Assembly (NCBI RefSeq): GCF_035083965.1
Contig: NC_089729.1
Coordinates: 16,170,964-16,234,963, forward strand
Direction: 5' to 3'
Origin: Branchiostoma lanceolatum
Lineage: Eukaryota > Chordata > Leptocardii > Amphioxiformes > Branchiostomatidae
Length of the DNA stretch: 64,000 nucleotides
Shown one piece after another: positions 9,689-21,630 of the stretch; position 1 is the first letter of the stretch, and each line of letters opens with the position of its first letter. The notes beneath the pieces were generated by a model, which saw only the letters and a program-made list of their open reading frames with translations, was not told the DNA's origin and searched no databases. The position numbers and the translations under genes were made by a program.

Positions 9689-12600
9689 ATGAATATTTTG
9701 GTATCTGGATTTTTAGTAGTATTGTGTTTCAGAGCAGTCCAGGCTATGGTGGTTAGATATTCAACAAGTAAGCTGAAGCGTTTTTGTTACCCCTACATAT
9801 TTCGTAGACTACGCGACAGAGCTTTGTTCCATGTGTTGTTGTTGTTTTTTTCTGCTTTTATTTTCTTTGTTTGTTTGTTTGATTGTTCCTTGGCTAGACC
9901 TTTACATCTTGATAACGGTAGCAAACCACGAGATAGCTGACGTCCAACGATTTCCTTCTTTTCGATCAGATCTCCATGAATTCAGACGTTGTATTTTCAC
10001 CTTTTTTATAAGACATAATTATACATATAACGTTACACGGATTCTAAGTATTTGAAAACCGGTTGGGCAATTCGGTCAGTTAATCCAAGGAGGTTATATA
10101 GTCTATATAACCTCCTTGGTTAATCATAGTAGACATGTGCTGTCGTACCAATGTTACCGTGTTTTACACAGTTGACATGTTCACCTGGTGTTCTCTACCC
10201 ACCGATGTCGCGCCCAGGGTTCACCTGGCCGGATTCATCCGGTTCGAGTACTGGCCGTCAGTCAACTGTCAAGTCAGAGTAAGTCGAACACAAAGTAAAA
10301 CACAAAACTTCCACGATATACAACTTTATATTGGAATATGAAACTGTTGACTTATGCCGCGTTTGCTGACTAATCTGCAGCATACCACAGTTTGTACCAT
10401 AATGTTGTCTCACATTGTGAACCTCCTTGTTCTATGCTAACGTTACATATAGCCAAGGCCGTGAAAAAAAATTGTTGTCGGTTTCAGGTTACCCGACAGA
10501 CCTAGCTATGCTAACGTTACATAGCTAAGGCCGAGAAAAAAAATTGTTGTCGGTTTCAGGTTACCCGACCGACCTAGCAAAAACCTGCCTGATGATAACC
10601 TTTTTGGTCGACAGCTGGCAAGGGACAAAAAAAAATTCTGATTGATGAAAACGTTTTAGAATCCTTTTGAAACAGAAAAGGTTATAAGACCACACTCACT
10701 AAACCCAAGTACTAGTGCTTGTATGATGTGTATCTGTATGATAAATATGCGATGTTGAAAATACCAGTCGCCTGATGCATTTCAGTTTTACGTTGTTAAA
10801 CTGTATTGGTTGGATGATCACTTCAGCTTAGCAAAGCAATATTGGGGCCAAAAAACGGAAATGAAAAAAATGCTGAAATCTTTATGGTCGTATTTTTGCA
10901 TCATACACGTTGCTATACATTGTGATAGTGTTGGCTTAACTAATCATGTATAGAAATTACTAAATAAATTGACTTTCAAAATCCGATTTTTCGGACCCTA
11001 ATATTGCTTGGGTTTCCTTTAAGTCTTAGATCCTAGATCAACAACACAGTATTTCAAGCGTCTATATTCCCACAAAGTGCTGATATTCGCTTGTCAACAC
11101 AATCTCTGACGTTGGTAGGGTAATTTCCGCCCTTTTTGGAAATTCAAGGGTCGATATGTCAGTACGTCACCAAAGCTATGCTTACGTAAGTACGTCACAT
11201 AACATAACAAAAGTGCCGATATTTCCTGCCAACATCAGACATTGTGTTGGTAGGGGAATACCGGAGTTTTGTGGGAATATCGGATGTCTGACGTTGGCAT
11301 GGGAATTTCCACACTTCTTTTGGGCATTCTACATGCAAAGGTCGGATGACTATGTTAGTACGTTACCAGAGCTTGTCAGTACGTCACATGACAAAAGTGC
11401 CGATATTCCCCTTAAAAAACAATCATCGTCCTCGTTTCAGTTTTCATATTGGCATAACCAGTTTCCTCCTAAATCCTAAGCTCTAATTAGTACGAAAATT
11501 TTCTAGTTGTACGTCTCTAACATAGGGAGGAATAGCAGGCAAAGACATGCATTTATCAAGAAATTTAGAATGTAAGAATGATCCTGTCAGCAGTAAAAAA
11601 AATGGTACTGTTGACAGAAAAAATCCTGTCAGCAGTAGACAAATTTGCACTGTTGACAGGATGATCCTTTAAATAATTTTGTGTACAGACAAACGGGAAG
11701 AAGTTTTGTTTTTAATCCCCAGATTATCAGCGAGCTCGAAAACAGCCGTATTTCTCTGAGATTCCTGGACTTGAACATCGAGTCCACCAACAGCAGACGG
11801 TGCATCGACTCTCTCTCTATTTACGACGGCACCTTCCAGGAGGGCGTGGTCCTGGCGACGGTTTGCGGCAGTGACGTCCCGCCTGAAGTTCTGTCAAGTG
11901 GGCAGCAGTTGGTGTTGGTGATGACGTCAGATAACAGTGGGAACGGCAGTTTTAGAATTCTTTACAGCGTTTTTGTGGACTCAGTGGCAGGTATGTATTT
12001 ATTTATTAAACTTCACAGAATGAAATCTGGGAGGTGTTGGCAACAGGATCGATGCATCCTTTACAAGGCCAACGCCTCCAGAGTACATTTAAAAACAAAT
12101 AAAGAATCATCACTAATATCACAATACATTCAAGAAATTACAATAATAACAATAATAATGATAACAAAAAATGACAATAATGGTGGTAATAACCAAAATA
12201 TTGAAAAAGGACGGTTTGACTATCTTATACAGCATTAACAGGACATATGTTGTTGATGTCAAAGTGTGTTGTCAGAAGAGATGTGTAATGTTCTGAAACG
12301 GATTGCTTAAAGCGTTTGGTTGAAGAGTTCGGAATTAGCCTGAGGTATCTAATCTCTGTTGGGAGGGCATTCCATATTCGGACAATTCTTGAGAAAAAAG
12401 AGTGCTTGAAGGTCGCTGTATGACATTTTCTTGGGGTCAATTTGGCCAGAGAGAATGCTCTTAGGAAAGGGTGTGGAAAGGATAAGTAATCGTTGACGTC
12501 TATTTCGTAATAACCTAAGGATCATTTAAAAATGAAAACGAAATCTAGCATTTCACGTCTATGTAGCTACAAACGCAGCGCTAGCGCTACTATATCTCGT

Positions 12601-13639
12601 GCAATACCGAATGTCGTCCACTTTGTGTTTTGTTCAGTCACTAACTGGAAAGACAGTGGATACCGTTTCCAAATTCTATTCAGTTGCTTGACGAATTGTT
12701 ACCTTGCGTACTGCCATGTACATGAAGTATTTTTCCATGTGAAGTTATCGTCGCTTTTTCAAAATTCCCAGATCATTTGTTCCTCAGTATGTCATCAACT
12801 TTTCCATCATATATTTCCAGGTTCTTGTCCAACGAATGGTAACTACAGCGCATGCGCTGATGGCAGGTGCATGCCGGGAGACCTGGTGAACGATGGGCAC
12901 GAGAATTGCCCGGATGGAGAAGACGAGGATGGCTCGGGTGGGTGTTTAGAATTGCGCATGCGTTTAAAGGTCAAGACCTGTAAAAGTCCTAGTTTCAAAG
13001 ACTGAAAGTATTTTTGAAGGCCGATGAAGGTTCACATATTAACTAAATCAGTCGTTTTGTTCTTTTTTGGCTGGCAATTATTGAACACGGCTTGAAATTA
13101 TGTTGTAATGCCTTACAGCTTTGCTAGAAGAGTCCGCTTCCAACGGGCAAACTGACGGCACAAATGGTAAGCTTGCGATGTAATCTTTATTTGCGTTTTT
13201 ATGCCAAGATGCTGTATGTTAAAATTTTAATTCTACAGCAACAAAAAAGCAGTTCTGAACAATGCTAGCGTTATTTGTATGCTGATTTTGAATTACTGAA
13301 TTATAAAATCATTTAACACAGTAGTTTTGCAAAGTACGTTAATTCATTTTCCCGCAGCTGTCAATTTTTTTCTTCACAGATGACGACGAACAAACGAACG
13401 AAGACCCGAACAATACCGAAGACCCGAACACCATGGGAAAATTCGTGTTCCTTCTCAGCGGCGGCGACATCGCGGGGATATGTATTGGGGGACTAATCAC
13501 TATTGTTTTCGTGGGGGTCGCCTGCAAACAATGTAACAAACCGGGGAGGGTTTCCTCAGAAAGGATGGGAGGGACGGGGCTACACGCCGTTAACGTCGGA
13601 GAGGAGGTAGGGGAAAATACTCTGTTGGAAACAGTATAG
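9689..13639 (+). CDS. Single-pass membrane protein: signal peptide - CUB - LDLa-like - TM (gene A)
   Basis: Six exons join in phase: 9689-9767, 10172-10278, 11723-11990, 12821-12937, 13119-13166 and 13380-13639, encoding 292 residues. Residues 1-19 form a signal peptide (MNILVSGFLVVLCFRAVQA). Residues about 32-152 are a CUB domain (AGFIRFEYW, VNCQVRI, LRFLDLNIE, CIDSLSIYDG, LATVCG). The next exon is an LDL-receptor class A module (SCPTNGNYSACADGRC ... NCPDGEDEDG) lacking canonical Cys4 and Cys6. An acidic Asn-rich stalk (TNEDPNNTEDPN) precedes the TM helix (IAGICIGGLITIVFVGVA) and a tail of about 40 residues ending LLETV. The order recalls NETO-type co-receptors, which have two CUB domains, so orthology is not claimed. 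The ligand is unknown. Gene B is a tandem paralogue. Exon 1 is the least certain; phase and signal peptide support it. Confidence 0.8.
10080..10124. repeat. Palindrome 'ccaaggaggttatatag'
   Basis: ccaaggaggttatatag is followed almost immediately by its reverse complement, forming a 45-bp near-perfect hairpin. It lies in gene A's first intron, about 50 bp before exon 2. Confidence 0.75.
10830..11025. mobile_element. Deletion derivative of the 8757-9125 MITE family
   Basis: It shares the termini (aaagcaatat ... gcttgggtttccttt) and internal blocks with the longer copy but lacks its centre. It lies in gene A's second intron. Confidence 0.65.
11578..11670. repeat. Repeated 'atcctgtcagcag' inverted units
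   Basis: Two 'atcctgtcagcagta' units alternate with inverted partners 'actgttgacag'. The segment ends 'gacaggatgatcc', matching the palindromic element at 8615-8665. It lies just before the CUB exon at 11723. Confidence 0.6.
12010..12520 (-). mobile_element. Antisense LINE 3' fragment in gene A intron
   Basis: The minus frame 12440-12225 contains HSFFSRIVRIWNALPTEIRY and STKRFKQSVSEHY, typical of the 'R..RIWN.LP..I......FK' ORF2 C-terminus of non-LTR elements. Its 3' end (12026-12085 on plus, 'ggtgttggcaac ... ctttacaagg') is shared with 33040-33110. It is fully contained in the intron between the CUB and LDLa exons. Confidence 0.65.
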
Positions 13640-14052
13640 CTTTCGACAACAGAAGGCACCTGGTACGATACAGTACACTGGGTACCATCCTTGTGACAGT
13701 TTCAGTCTGGCAGACTGACTATAACTTATATATGGAAAAAAACAATGATTTGTCAACGTATGTAATAGACAAAATCTCCCATTGGGATTGATATGTATAT
13801 ATATATATATATGATGAACGCATTCTAAGCGTATATTTTAGCTTACTTCTAATAGAATAATTTGCAGTACTGCTATCTGTAAATATAAATACATGTAACA
13901 ACATACTAGTTCAAAATTATTGCTAGATATTTGGCAAGGCATGAGGTACACAGGTGCTCAACTCGACTCATGAAGACGAGCATATGACAAGCTGACGTCA
14001 GACATCTGCTTGGAGGTTAGTCAAGATGTGAACCACGTCTGTGTCCATCCGT
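13640..14052. other. 3' region of gene A, no gene
   Basis: No canonical AATAAA was seen close to the stop codon; AT-rich variants occur near 13850-13885 (aatagaataat, aatataaat). An (AT)n run lies at 13796-13812. A MITE end (catctgcttggaggtta) is at 13997-14016. Confidence 0.4.
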
Positions 14053-14334
14053 ATTTTAAGCCCCTGTCACAAAAAGCCGACCATGGCCTCCCGACCTTCT
14101 CCAGACCATGTCGTGAGCAAGGTCATCTGTGGCGGGGGTTGGTCGGTTGCCTACCGTGAGTCTATAACAGTCGCCAGCACCAGCCAAATATGAACTGTGG
14201 AAAATCAAAGTCTGGAAAGTCATCATCTGCTCGGTAGCGGTCAGCTAGAGGAGCGAACTGGAGCTAGAATAGGTTGGATTCCATGCTACTCCCAACCCAG
14301 CGAAGGTCCTGGATGCGTGACAGGGGCTTAAAAA
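14053..14334. mobile_element. MITE with TIR 'ttttaagcccctgtcac'
   Basis: ttttaagcccctgtcac at 14053-14069 is mirrored by gtgacaggggcttaaaa at 14318-14334. The internal sequence has no ORF. The TIR core cccctgtcac resembles that of the element at 21402-21630. Confidence 0.7.
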
Positions 14335-15421
14335 GTTGATTATTGTTTTCATGTTTTCGTTCATTCGTTCATTCTTGCAATCACTCATTTCTGCGTACAG
14401 TCATGAACCACTTCAAGGTTTCCAACTTTATTGCCAGCAAGTATTCTTGACTGTTCATCGACGACAACAACTCAAGAATTCCTTGAAAAGAAAGTGTTCA
14501 AAAGTCAAGATCTTGATCAGTCAAACTTATATATATATACACACATGTATTACGTACTAGCAAATATTTAAAGGTTAGATTTCCAAGTAAAATACTACAT
14601 TATACAAAATCATTCGAACAAGTGGATAAGGTCTCTACCAGGGTCAAACGATTCAGATAACATCCACTATCTTTCATCAGCGACTGGCTCATTCTCAGTC
14701 AATGATGAAAGATAATGGAAGCTATCTAAAAGGTCTAACCCTTTCAGAGACTTGATGAAGTTGTTTGGATGATTTTTTATCAAAGACCCATCTTGTAAGT
14801 TTGCAAATACAACTAGATATCCGGCTTGAATGGTCCTTGTTGACTTTTTCTAGTGTCGTTCTCACCCTAGTTAGGACACACCCTTCGCGTATCCGTGCCA
14901 GTCGGCGCTAACACGTTACAACAACAAGTAAACATCAAGTATCAACATTTCCAAAGTTTCTGTTATGTTGACACATAACACGACCTTCACACAACAGGAG
15001 TCCAGAAGGTGAGGGTCTGTAAGGGTTTTGTCGAGTGCTCTCTGAACCTTCAGCCGCCATGAAGAGCCCTTACACCATTGTTATCGACCCTGCCACCACC
15101 TGAAAGCGGGATATTGGATCCCATACCGTAACCCTAACTTCAAAGACTGTGGATCGACGCTGTCCACACCTAAATTGAAAATGGCACAGCCCACCTTGAT
15201 GAACTTTCTGCTGAACTCCCATGAGACTGGTCTACTTTACGTCAACATATAGGGGTAGTATTCTACATCAAAGGCAATTTTAGCCCCACTTGACAGGAAT
15301 GCTCTGCTGAAGTCGCTAACAGGCAGTGACCGAACAGAAAAGTAGACAGTATTCGATCATTAAAACCTGTGCGATAGACATCTTAACAGTTCGGTGAGAC
15401 GAACATTACGGTGAAGTAGCC
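14335..15421. other. Intergenic between paralogues A and B
   Basis: An imperfect inverted motif (ctttcatcagcgac / ttgatgaaagataatgg) occurs at 14680-14730. The rest is diverged sequence in which I recognise no gene. The last 60 bp before 15422 should hold the gene B 5' UTR; no TATA box is evident. Confidence 0.4.
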
Positions 15422-18400
15422 ATGGGGGAAAGGATTCGTCGTTTGCAGCGGGGATTTCACTGCGTGGTCGCGCTGTTGGCTGCCTTACTCCCGATGACGC
15501 ACGGAGAGCGTTACCAAACCTGTGAGTTATGTTATCTTAAAAAAGTCTTATCAGTTTACAGGATATGTGACTATCGCGCATCAGAAAGTTCGCCAAAGTT
15601 CATGTCTACATGTCTCGTTATCACTTGCAGGAGTTCTAGAAGTATGCAGGGGAATATATCAACTTCACCGCGTTGATTTCCCTTGGTAGGAGAATTCGGC
15701 GTCTTGCTGAAGTGATGTTTTGTCATTTGCTTTGTTTGTTTGTTTCAAACGGTTTGCCGTATATAATGACGTACATATAGTAGGATGGGAGAATTATCAT
15801 GCTATCATTAGTGAAATGCTCTGTCAAAAGACACAGAAGATATTCTTAAATCGGTAGAATCCGATTTAAAGTCTAAAACAAGCAACAAAGATTCGAATTA
15901 CATGCTATACTTTATCGACGAAAGACAGAAAGAAAGCTACGATAATGTATGCACGTTTCGGTTAAAGTATTGAAAGCAATGTTTTTTTTATTTCCCCCCA
16001 CTAAAGTTGCGATGGAATGTGGCGGTACCGTTGAACTGGGTGACATCGAGGCTGGGTATGTATCGTACTCGTACGATCCCGGACAAGACTGTACCACGAC
16101 ATTCACTGGAACATCAGGCAAGAAATTCCTGCTGCACTTCGTGACCCTTGACATGGGACCCGATGACTCCTGTGATGACCACGAGTTACGGATCTACGAT
16201 GGCGAGCAAGGTTGTTATTTCCACCATTTTGATTCAAAGAAACCATTCGTCCTTTAATAAAGTTTTTATCTCCATGAAAAAAGGTTTGTGTCACCGGATG
16301 CTTAAAGTCAGTATAACTGTAAAACATGTACATGGATTGTAATGATTTTTGGTATGTGGGTAGGTGTTGGGAGGAGAAAGGTCAATGTCGATTTTGGGCC
16401 CCCTGGCATGTGTCACTGAAACTGCAATGGCGTATTTGTTAAAATCTTTTAAGAAGAATAACTGAAGAAAGGAGTGACAGATTGTCATGTTATTTACTGT
16501 GCAGGTAGCTTAGACAGAGACATATACAATGAACTGCAAATTATGCAAATTGGACTTAATTTGCATAAGTAATGAGGAAAATCTATATTTGCAATGTTGT
16601 CCATTGCATATTGTGGGACATCTGTTAGTAGCTATTTATAGCGAAAGTGGGTCACTTCTCCTGGGCACGACAGGTGGGGGTCATACCATTGAGCGATATA
16701 GAATGGGGGGAACTGGTTTAATAAAAAACAAAGTTTCATGAAGATTTTGGGTCCTAAGACTCTTGTTCTCTTTTGTGTTTGAGCAGCAAATTACAGGTAA
16801 AAGTTGCAAAATAATTTCCTGACGGTCAGCTTCTTGGCATGGTACACGTCACGGTGCTAACAGAACGAACGAATCGAAATAAGGGACAGAATTGAAAGAA
16901 AGAATCTGAAAGATAGTGAAAGGGGACATAGGAAATATGACGGAATAAAAACAAAATGAAATGCGTTGTGTGAGTATGGTAGAATGTTGCCAAATATCAA
17001 CGATGCTTGAATCGGCATTATAAAAAAAACACTTTATGGCTAATTCGGCACAAGAAAAATGCTGTTTTTTGTAAAGCTAAAGTATAGTGTAGTGATAAGC
17101 CTGTTCATTGTTTCAACTGCGAATTTGCAGAGCGATGCATTTGAAGGCTACGGGACTTAAATGAATAGCGTCTTGACTTGTACAAAACATGGTTCAGACA
17201 AGAACTGTTTACAACAAGGGGCCTTCACGTTTGACATATTAGCCACAATGGCATGCGCAGTAGGAACCCTGAACCAGCTTATTCGTGGTTTATCAAACTA
17301 TGTACATATGATTACAGCTTCTGGTGACCTGCTGGCATCGGTATGCGGGAGCGAACAGGAAGACGTCACCGCTTCGTCTAACGTCGTGACGCTTCGGCTG
17401 ACTTCGGGCGATGACTCGGCAAGGGGCGATGTTAGGATCCAGTACACGATGTTCTACGACTCCCAAGGTATACATTTGACATGTTGTGAAAACTTTCGGA
17501 CAATGCAACAAAAGGTTTATACTAGTTCTTAGCTTATGCGTTATGATAGTTTTTAAAGCTCTTTATAACCAACTACATCTCTAACTTCGAACATTTAGTT
17601 TCCGCGTCCGGCTTAGTAAAGAAAAACTTTGAAAAATCTTTACACCATTTTTGGCCAAATATCCACAGATGATGCATGTCGGGAAAGTGAGGACTTCCGG
17701 TGTGATGACGGCAAGTGTATCCGGTCCGAGTTACAGCAGGACGGATATTGTAACTGTCCCGGTGGTGCGGACGAACCCGACGGTTGTGAAGGTAACTTCA
17801 TTTATTTTTGCTTCCTTTCTCTGCATTGTACTCATATTTACACCTTCTGAGGGAAAAAGATTTGACCGAATCGAACCACTCACTACCCCCTGGCGGATTC
17901 AATTGGCAGTGCATATCATAGTAGGACAGATTCATTCTGAAATCATAAATTGTAACAAATGTCAAGTACGTCCCAAGAATTGAAATACATCCGTCTAAAA
18001 AGATTGAAGTACTCTAAAATCTCTACACCAAATGAGTTGAGTTCAGTATGGAATTTTCCTTTTAATGAGAAACATAACAATCTTTTGACGTCATTTTTGA
18101 TTCACATTCCAGCTGGCGTGTCGGACAGCGGCGAAGCAGAGCCGGAAGGGGAACCGGAATCTGAACCAGAACCAGAACCGGAATCTGAACCGGAACCGGA
18201 ATCAGAATGGATTCCGGAACTCGGGATGACCATGTGGGCACTAACCGGAATCATCATCGGGATTGTCGCCTTCCTTATTTTCACAGGGGTTGCTGTTTAC
18301 TTCGCGATCAAGGTGATTTCAGAGGTTACAATGACTGTTGGGATAGAATGCGTCAAAGTATCACCCATCGATTAGTTATCTCCATGAAAAATTGAGATAT

Positions 18401-19136
18401 AGGTTTGGATGTGTCTGTATGTGTGTCTGTTTGTCTGTCCGTTTGTGTTTCCGCACTACTGTAGTCAGCATAACTCAAGAACCTCTTGATGGATTACGAT
18501 GATATTTGGTATGTTGGCAGGTGTTGTGAAGCCGAAGTTCAAGGTCGATTTTGGGCCCCCTGGTATGTGACCTTGGTACTGCAGCCGAACTTCCGTTTTT
18601 GTATCTTTTGACCTGGGCGTGCTATGGTCTTGTTTGTCATGGCGGTCAGCAGTTCTCATTTCATAATCTCATTTCATAATTTTAAACAAAAAAAAAAAAC
18701 GGTTTGCATATAGATATTAAAGAAATATTTGACTGTAAAAGATAATCTCCAAGCAGATCTAATGGTTGCGAGGACCGTATCCAACTGGCAGAAGAGCTTA
18801 GGTTGCCATAAAGACTTGTTGGATACGGTCTTCGCAACCATTAGATCTGCTTGGAGATTATGTAAAAGAGAGGGGGACAAAATGAAATATAACTTAACCA
18901 CATTTGTATTTTTCTCGATTGTTTCATTCTCTGCCCATTTTGTACAATCATAGTCAACGCAAAACCATACTCATAGCTTTTGAGAATGTTTGACAATGTC
19001 AAATCTCTTATTTTCTTAGCATTGCAAGAAAGGCAGCATTGGTGGAAGCCCTGGACCGACAACAACCATACCCATGGGACAACCACCCGCCTATTCACCT
19101 CAGTCCAAAACTGGACCTACACCTATCAGCGCTTAG
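15422..19136 (+). CDS. Single-pass membrane protein: signal peptide - CUB - LDLa - acidic stalk - TM - PPxY tail (gene B)
   Basis: Six phase-matched exons: 15422-15521, 16007-16210, 17318-17467, 17669-17791, 18113-18312 and 19020-19136, encoding 297 residues. The N-terminus (RGFHCVVALLAALLPMTHG) is a signal peptide. The CUB domain spans exons 2-3 (ECGGTVELGDIEAGY, DCTTTFTG, CDDHELRIYDG, LLASVCGS, VRIQYTMFYD). The LDLa exon reads DACRES-DFRCDDGKC with CNCPGGADEPDGC. It has six cysteines, but Cys4 is displaced to a C-N-C arrangement. Next come an E-P-E/S repeat stalk, a TM helix (MWALTGIIIGIVAFLIFTGV) and a 43-residue tail containing QPPAYSPQ, a PPxY motif. It is a tandem paralogue of gene A with the same domain order and LDLa exon phase. 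Probable cell-surface receptor or co-receptor; ligand unknown. The exon 2 donor (GTTGTT) is weak. AATAAA lies at 19378. Confidence 0.85.
16268..16740 (+). repeat. Dispersed repeat copy in gene B intron
   Basis: It contains tatctccatgaaaa, tttttggtatgtgggt, ttttgggccccctggcatgt, and the later 'tgcaaattatgcaaattgg ... taatgaggaaa' block. These match 2716-2990, 26380-26860 and 44290-44830. Confidence 0.6.
18376..18650 (+). repeat. Dispersed repeat copy in last gene B intron
   Basis: Closely matches 2716-2990 over its length, from 'ttatctccatgaaaaattga' to 'gcgtgctatggtctt'. Confidence 0.7.
18743..18860. mobile_element. 118-bp hairpin MITE, 9-bp target duplication
   Basis: Begins taatctccaagcagatct and ends agatctgcttggagatta; the arms extend through 'ggttgcgaggaccgtatcca'. 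It is flanked by tgtaaaaga on both sides (18734-18742 and 18861-18869). Same family as 3344-3542. Confidence 0.9.
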
Positions 19137-19377
19137 ACGAGTCAGCAATGTTTGTGATATTCTGAAAATAATAGATACTTAGGACTCGACTATAAGTACG
19201 TTTTCAATCTTCAGTGGGTAGCGTATGTTGCATTTTGCTTCTCTTTAAGATTTCGGTACTGTAAGTTTCTTTCCTGTCATACACGCTGTAATATAACAGA
19301 AAGTTTTTCATTTGATAATGAAAATAATGAAGACGTACATCAACAAGGTCCTCTACCACGATAGATCCGATAAGGTG

Positions 19378-19383
19378 AATAAA
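19378..19383 (+). terminator. Candidate polyadenylation signal for gene B
   Basis: AATAAA 242 bp after the gene B stop codon and the first canonical hexamer downstream. Cleavage-site evidence is not available. Confidence 0.4.
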
Positions 19384-21401
19384 AGATAGTTCTGTGTGAT
19401 TGTAACGGCGTATCACTTTGTAAATCAAGTGTCTATCTTTAGCTCGTATCATTTTGGTTATTTGCCATATCCAAGTGTATGCACAGACTGTATTATCTGG
19501 TAGATCGAAACACCTTCGTGGCCTTTTCTCCAGACAAAAAAAAGATGTCATCTAGAAGGCACCTGATCGGCGTTATCATTATCATATCTCCACTGTACAA
19601 ATCCAGTTTAGTCCTGATAAATTGTTCTTGTTGCCATATGATCGAAGTGTTGGCGTTCTAATCTCCAAGCAGATGTTTTGGTGGACAGATAACAATTGAT
19701 AAAACTTCTTCAGGATTTTGCGGACATTAATTCTACCTTTTAAGTCATATCACAATTGTAGAGAGTGCAGGTATCATGATCGTTGATGTCACTATTTCTA
19801 CATGGTTATGGGCCGGACGGAAAAAAAATGACTCACCTAAATTTTGATTGAATCGCTCAATCCTCTTCAGCTAACTAACCCAATTGCTCTGGACACGAGA
19901 GTTTATGCGCTCCTCTTCCCGAGAAGAGTAAAGGGGGCTATCTACATTAGGGCCCACCAAACATTTTAACCGGGAGGGGTGGTCGATACCGACTTCCAAC
20001 AACCTTTGACCGATTGCTGACGTCATACGCCCATTAAGTCTCTTCGCCAGATAGTCGATAGAGCATTGAGCAATTCCCGTGAACCCAATTCTTTTTTTAG
20101 TTGGCGAACAGGTAAGCTTTTCCATGACCAGTTATTGTACAGTGTACAAATAGCTGCATACTTCCTGTTTCAAGGCCTACACGAAATGATGCCAATATGA
20201 TAGTGTACCCTGGAGTGGACAAGGCATTATCCGCAGCTCGATATCTTAAGCGTCAGGATACAGGTACCTATAAATCTTTAACAGCCCACAGCAAGACAGA
20301 AGCTTCAGGAATTAGCAAAAAGCCTTGACGGAATCAGAATATCGTGCACGGAAATCTCATGGTAAGAACATCTATTCATAGCTTGTCTCGGATGGAAGAA
20401 AAACTACTTTGAGCATAAACTGCCAAAAGTTTAGAAACTTAGGTCCTTTTTCCTTCGCTGAGCCTTTGTCCAATCAACGTCCGTTTCTGTCAAACTAATT
20501 ACTTGGAACGACTGGTTTATGTTAAATGGGCAATCAAAAGCTCAAGCTAAAGTATTCTGCTGGTTATTGTGTACTTTGAGGTAAAGGTAACTCCGAGCTT
20601 ACGACAAGAATTCATAATTAGAATCTGGCATAATTGTTCCCTTTGTGATGTTCTTCCTTTTATTCATGATCATAAGTACATGTACCTACGGAAAGTAAGC
20701 TCTCCTATAGCCAGGAGTAGGCGGTTGAACGGAGTTGCTGCTGTTTTGTTACGTCAAACTGAGGCTCATGCCAATTTCAATTGTCCCCCCAGGATTTGAT
20801 TTGTCGTGGCATAATGTATTTTTGATTTGCGCGAAATCCGTTAAGCCTCTGACCTCGAGGACTGATTTTGTCACATCATCAGAGAGGTTCTTGAAACATA
20901 TTGTGGAGGATTTTCAAACCGTTTTAGCAAGGCCAAGTACATTGTAATGGCCTTGGTTTTAGACACCCATGGGATTTGGTCGCGTTGCAGTACGTTTTAA
21001 AGTTGAAGTAAATTATGTCACTGTCGTCTGTCGTGACTCTGTCGTGATAATTGAATACATTGTTTCGAATAGCTGAAAATGAAGTGAAGTTGAGACCGAT
21101 AGTCGTCAGTTTTAGTAACAGCCTCCACTGCGTTAAAGTGATATATAATTGTGTCAAACTGCGTTGCTGCAGAGGTTATAATTATCACTTTTAGTGGTGA
21201 AATCCTCGGCCATGACGAAACATAGTCATAATTTTCCCGATCGCGGACTTTGTGACCAAGTTCAGTTTATGATCTTCACCAGTAAAAGAGTTCAATTCCA
21301 CGGACGGTCTCTGGATATAGCTCTAGCCTGAGATGTACCTGGCTGATGCACATGTTCTCAATATAAATAGCTACCGTTTCGATGTCTTGATAGCTTTAGG
21401 G
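19384..21401. other. Intergenic, no gene recognised
   Basis: Contains one end of the 'taatctccaagcagat' MITE at 19661-19676. Otherwise it is AT-rich, apparently unique sequence with short spurious open frames only. Confidence 0.5.
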
Positions 21402-21630
21402 CCCTGTCACACTTGTGCGTAAGTTCAAGTTCGTATGAGTTGCGCATTAACATTTCTTAGGTTTAAGGAAAGTTTGCGGGGAAGAAGTTGTTTTCTGCGT
21501 TGACCCACCGTTGTGCAGCCTAGTTATCGAACCAAGGAAATGACTTCTTGGGCTGAAAACTCAATCTTGACCAAAAACATGTTAATACGCAACCCATGCG
21601 GGCTTGTTTATACGCACAAGTGTGACAGGG
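21402..21630. mobile_element. MITE with TIR 'ccctgtcacacttgtgcgta'
   Basis: ccctgtcacacttgtgcgta at the left end is mirrored by tacgcacaagtgtgacaggg at 21611-21630. Homology continues inward, imperfectly, to 'gcgcattaac / gttaatacgc', giving arms of about 50 bp. Confidence 0.8.

Noticed and set aside
11681-11722. Extension of gene A's CUB exon to an acceptor at 11688
   Set aside because: It needs phase 2 from the previous exon, which ends in phase 0; the acceptor at 11721-11722 restores phase and gives the normal CUB N-C-x-V-x-I spacing.
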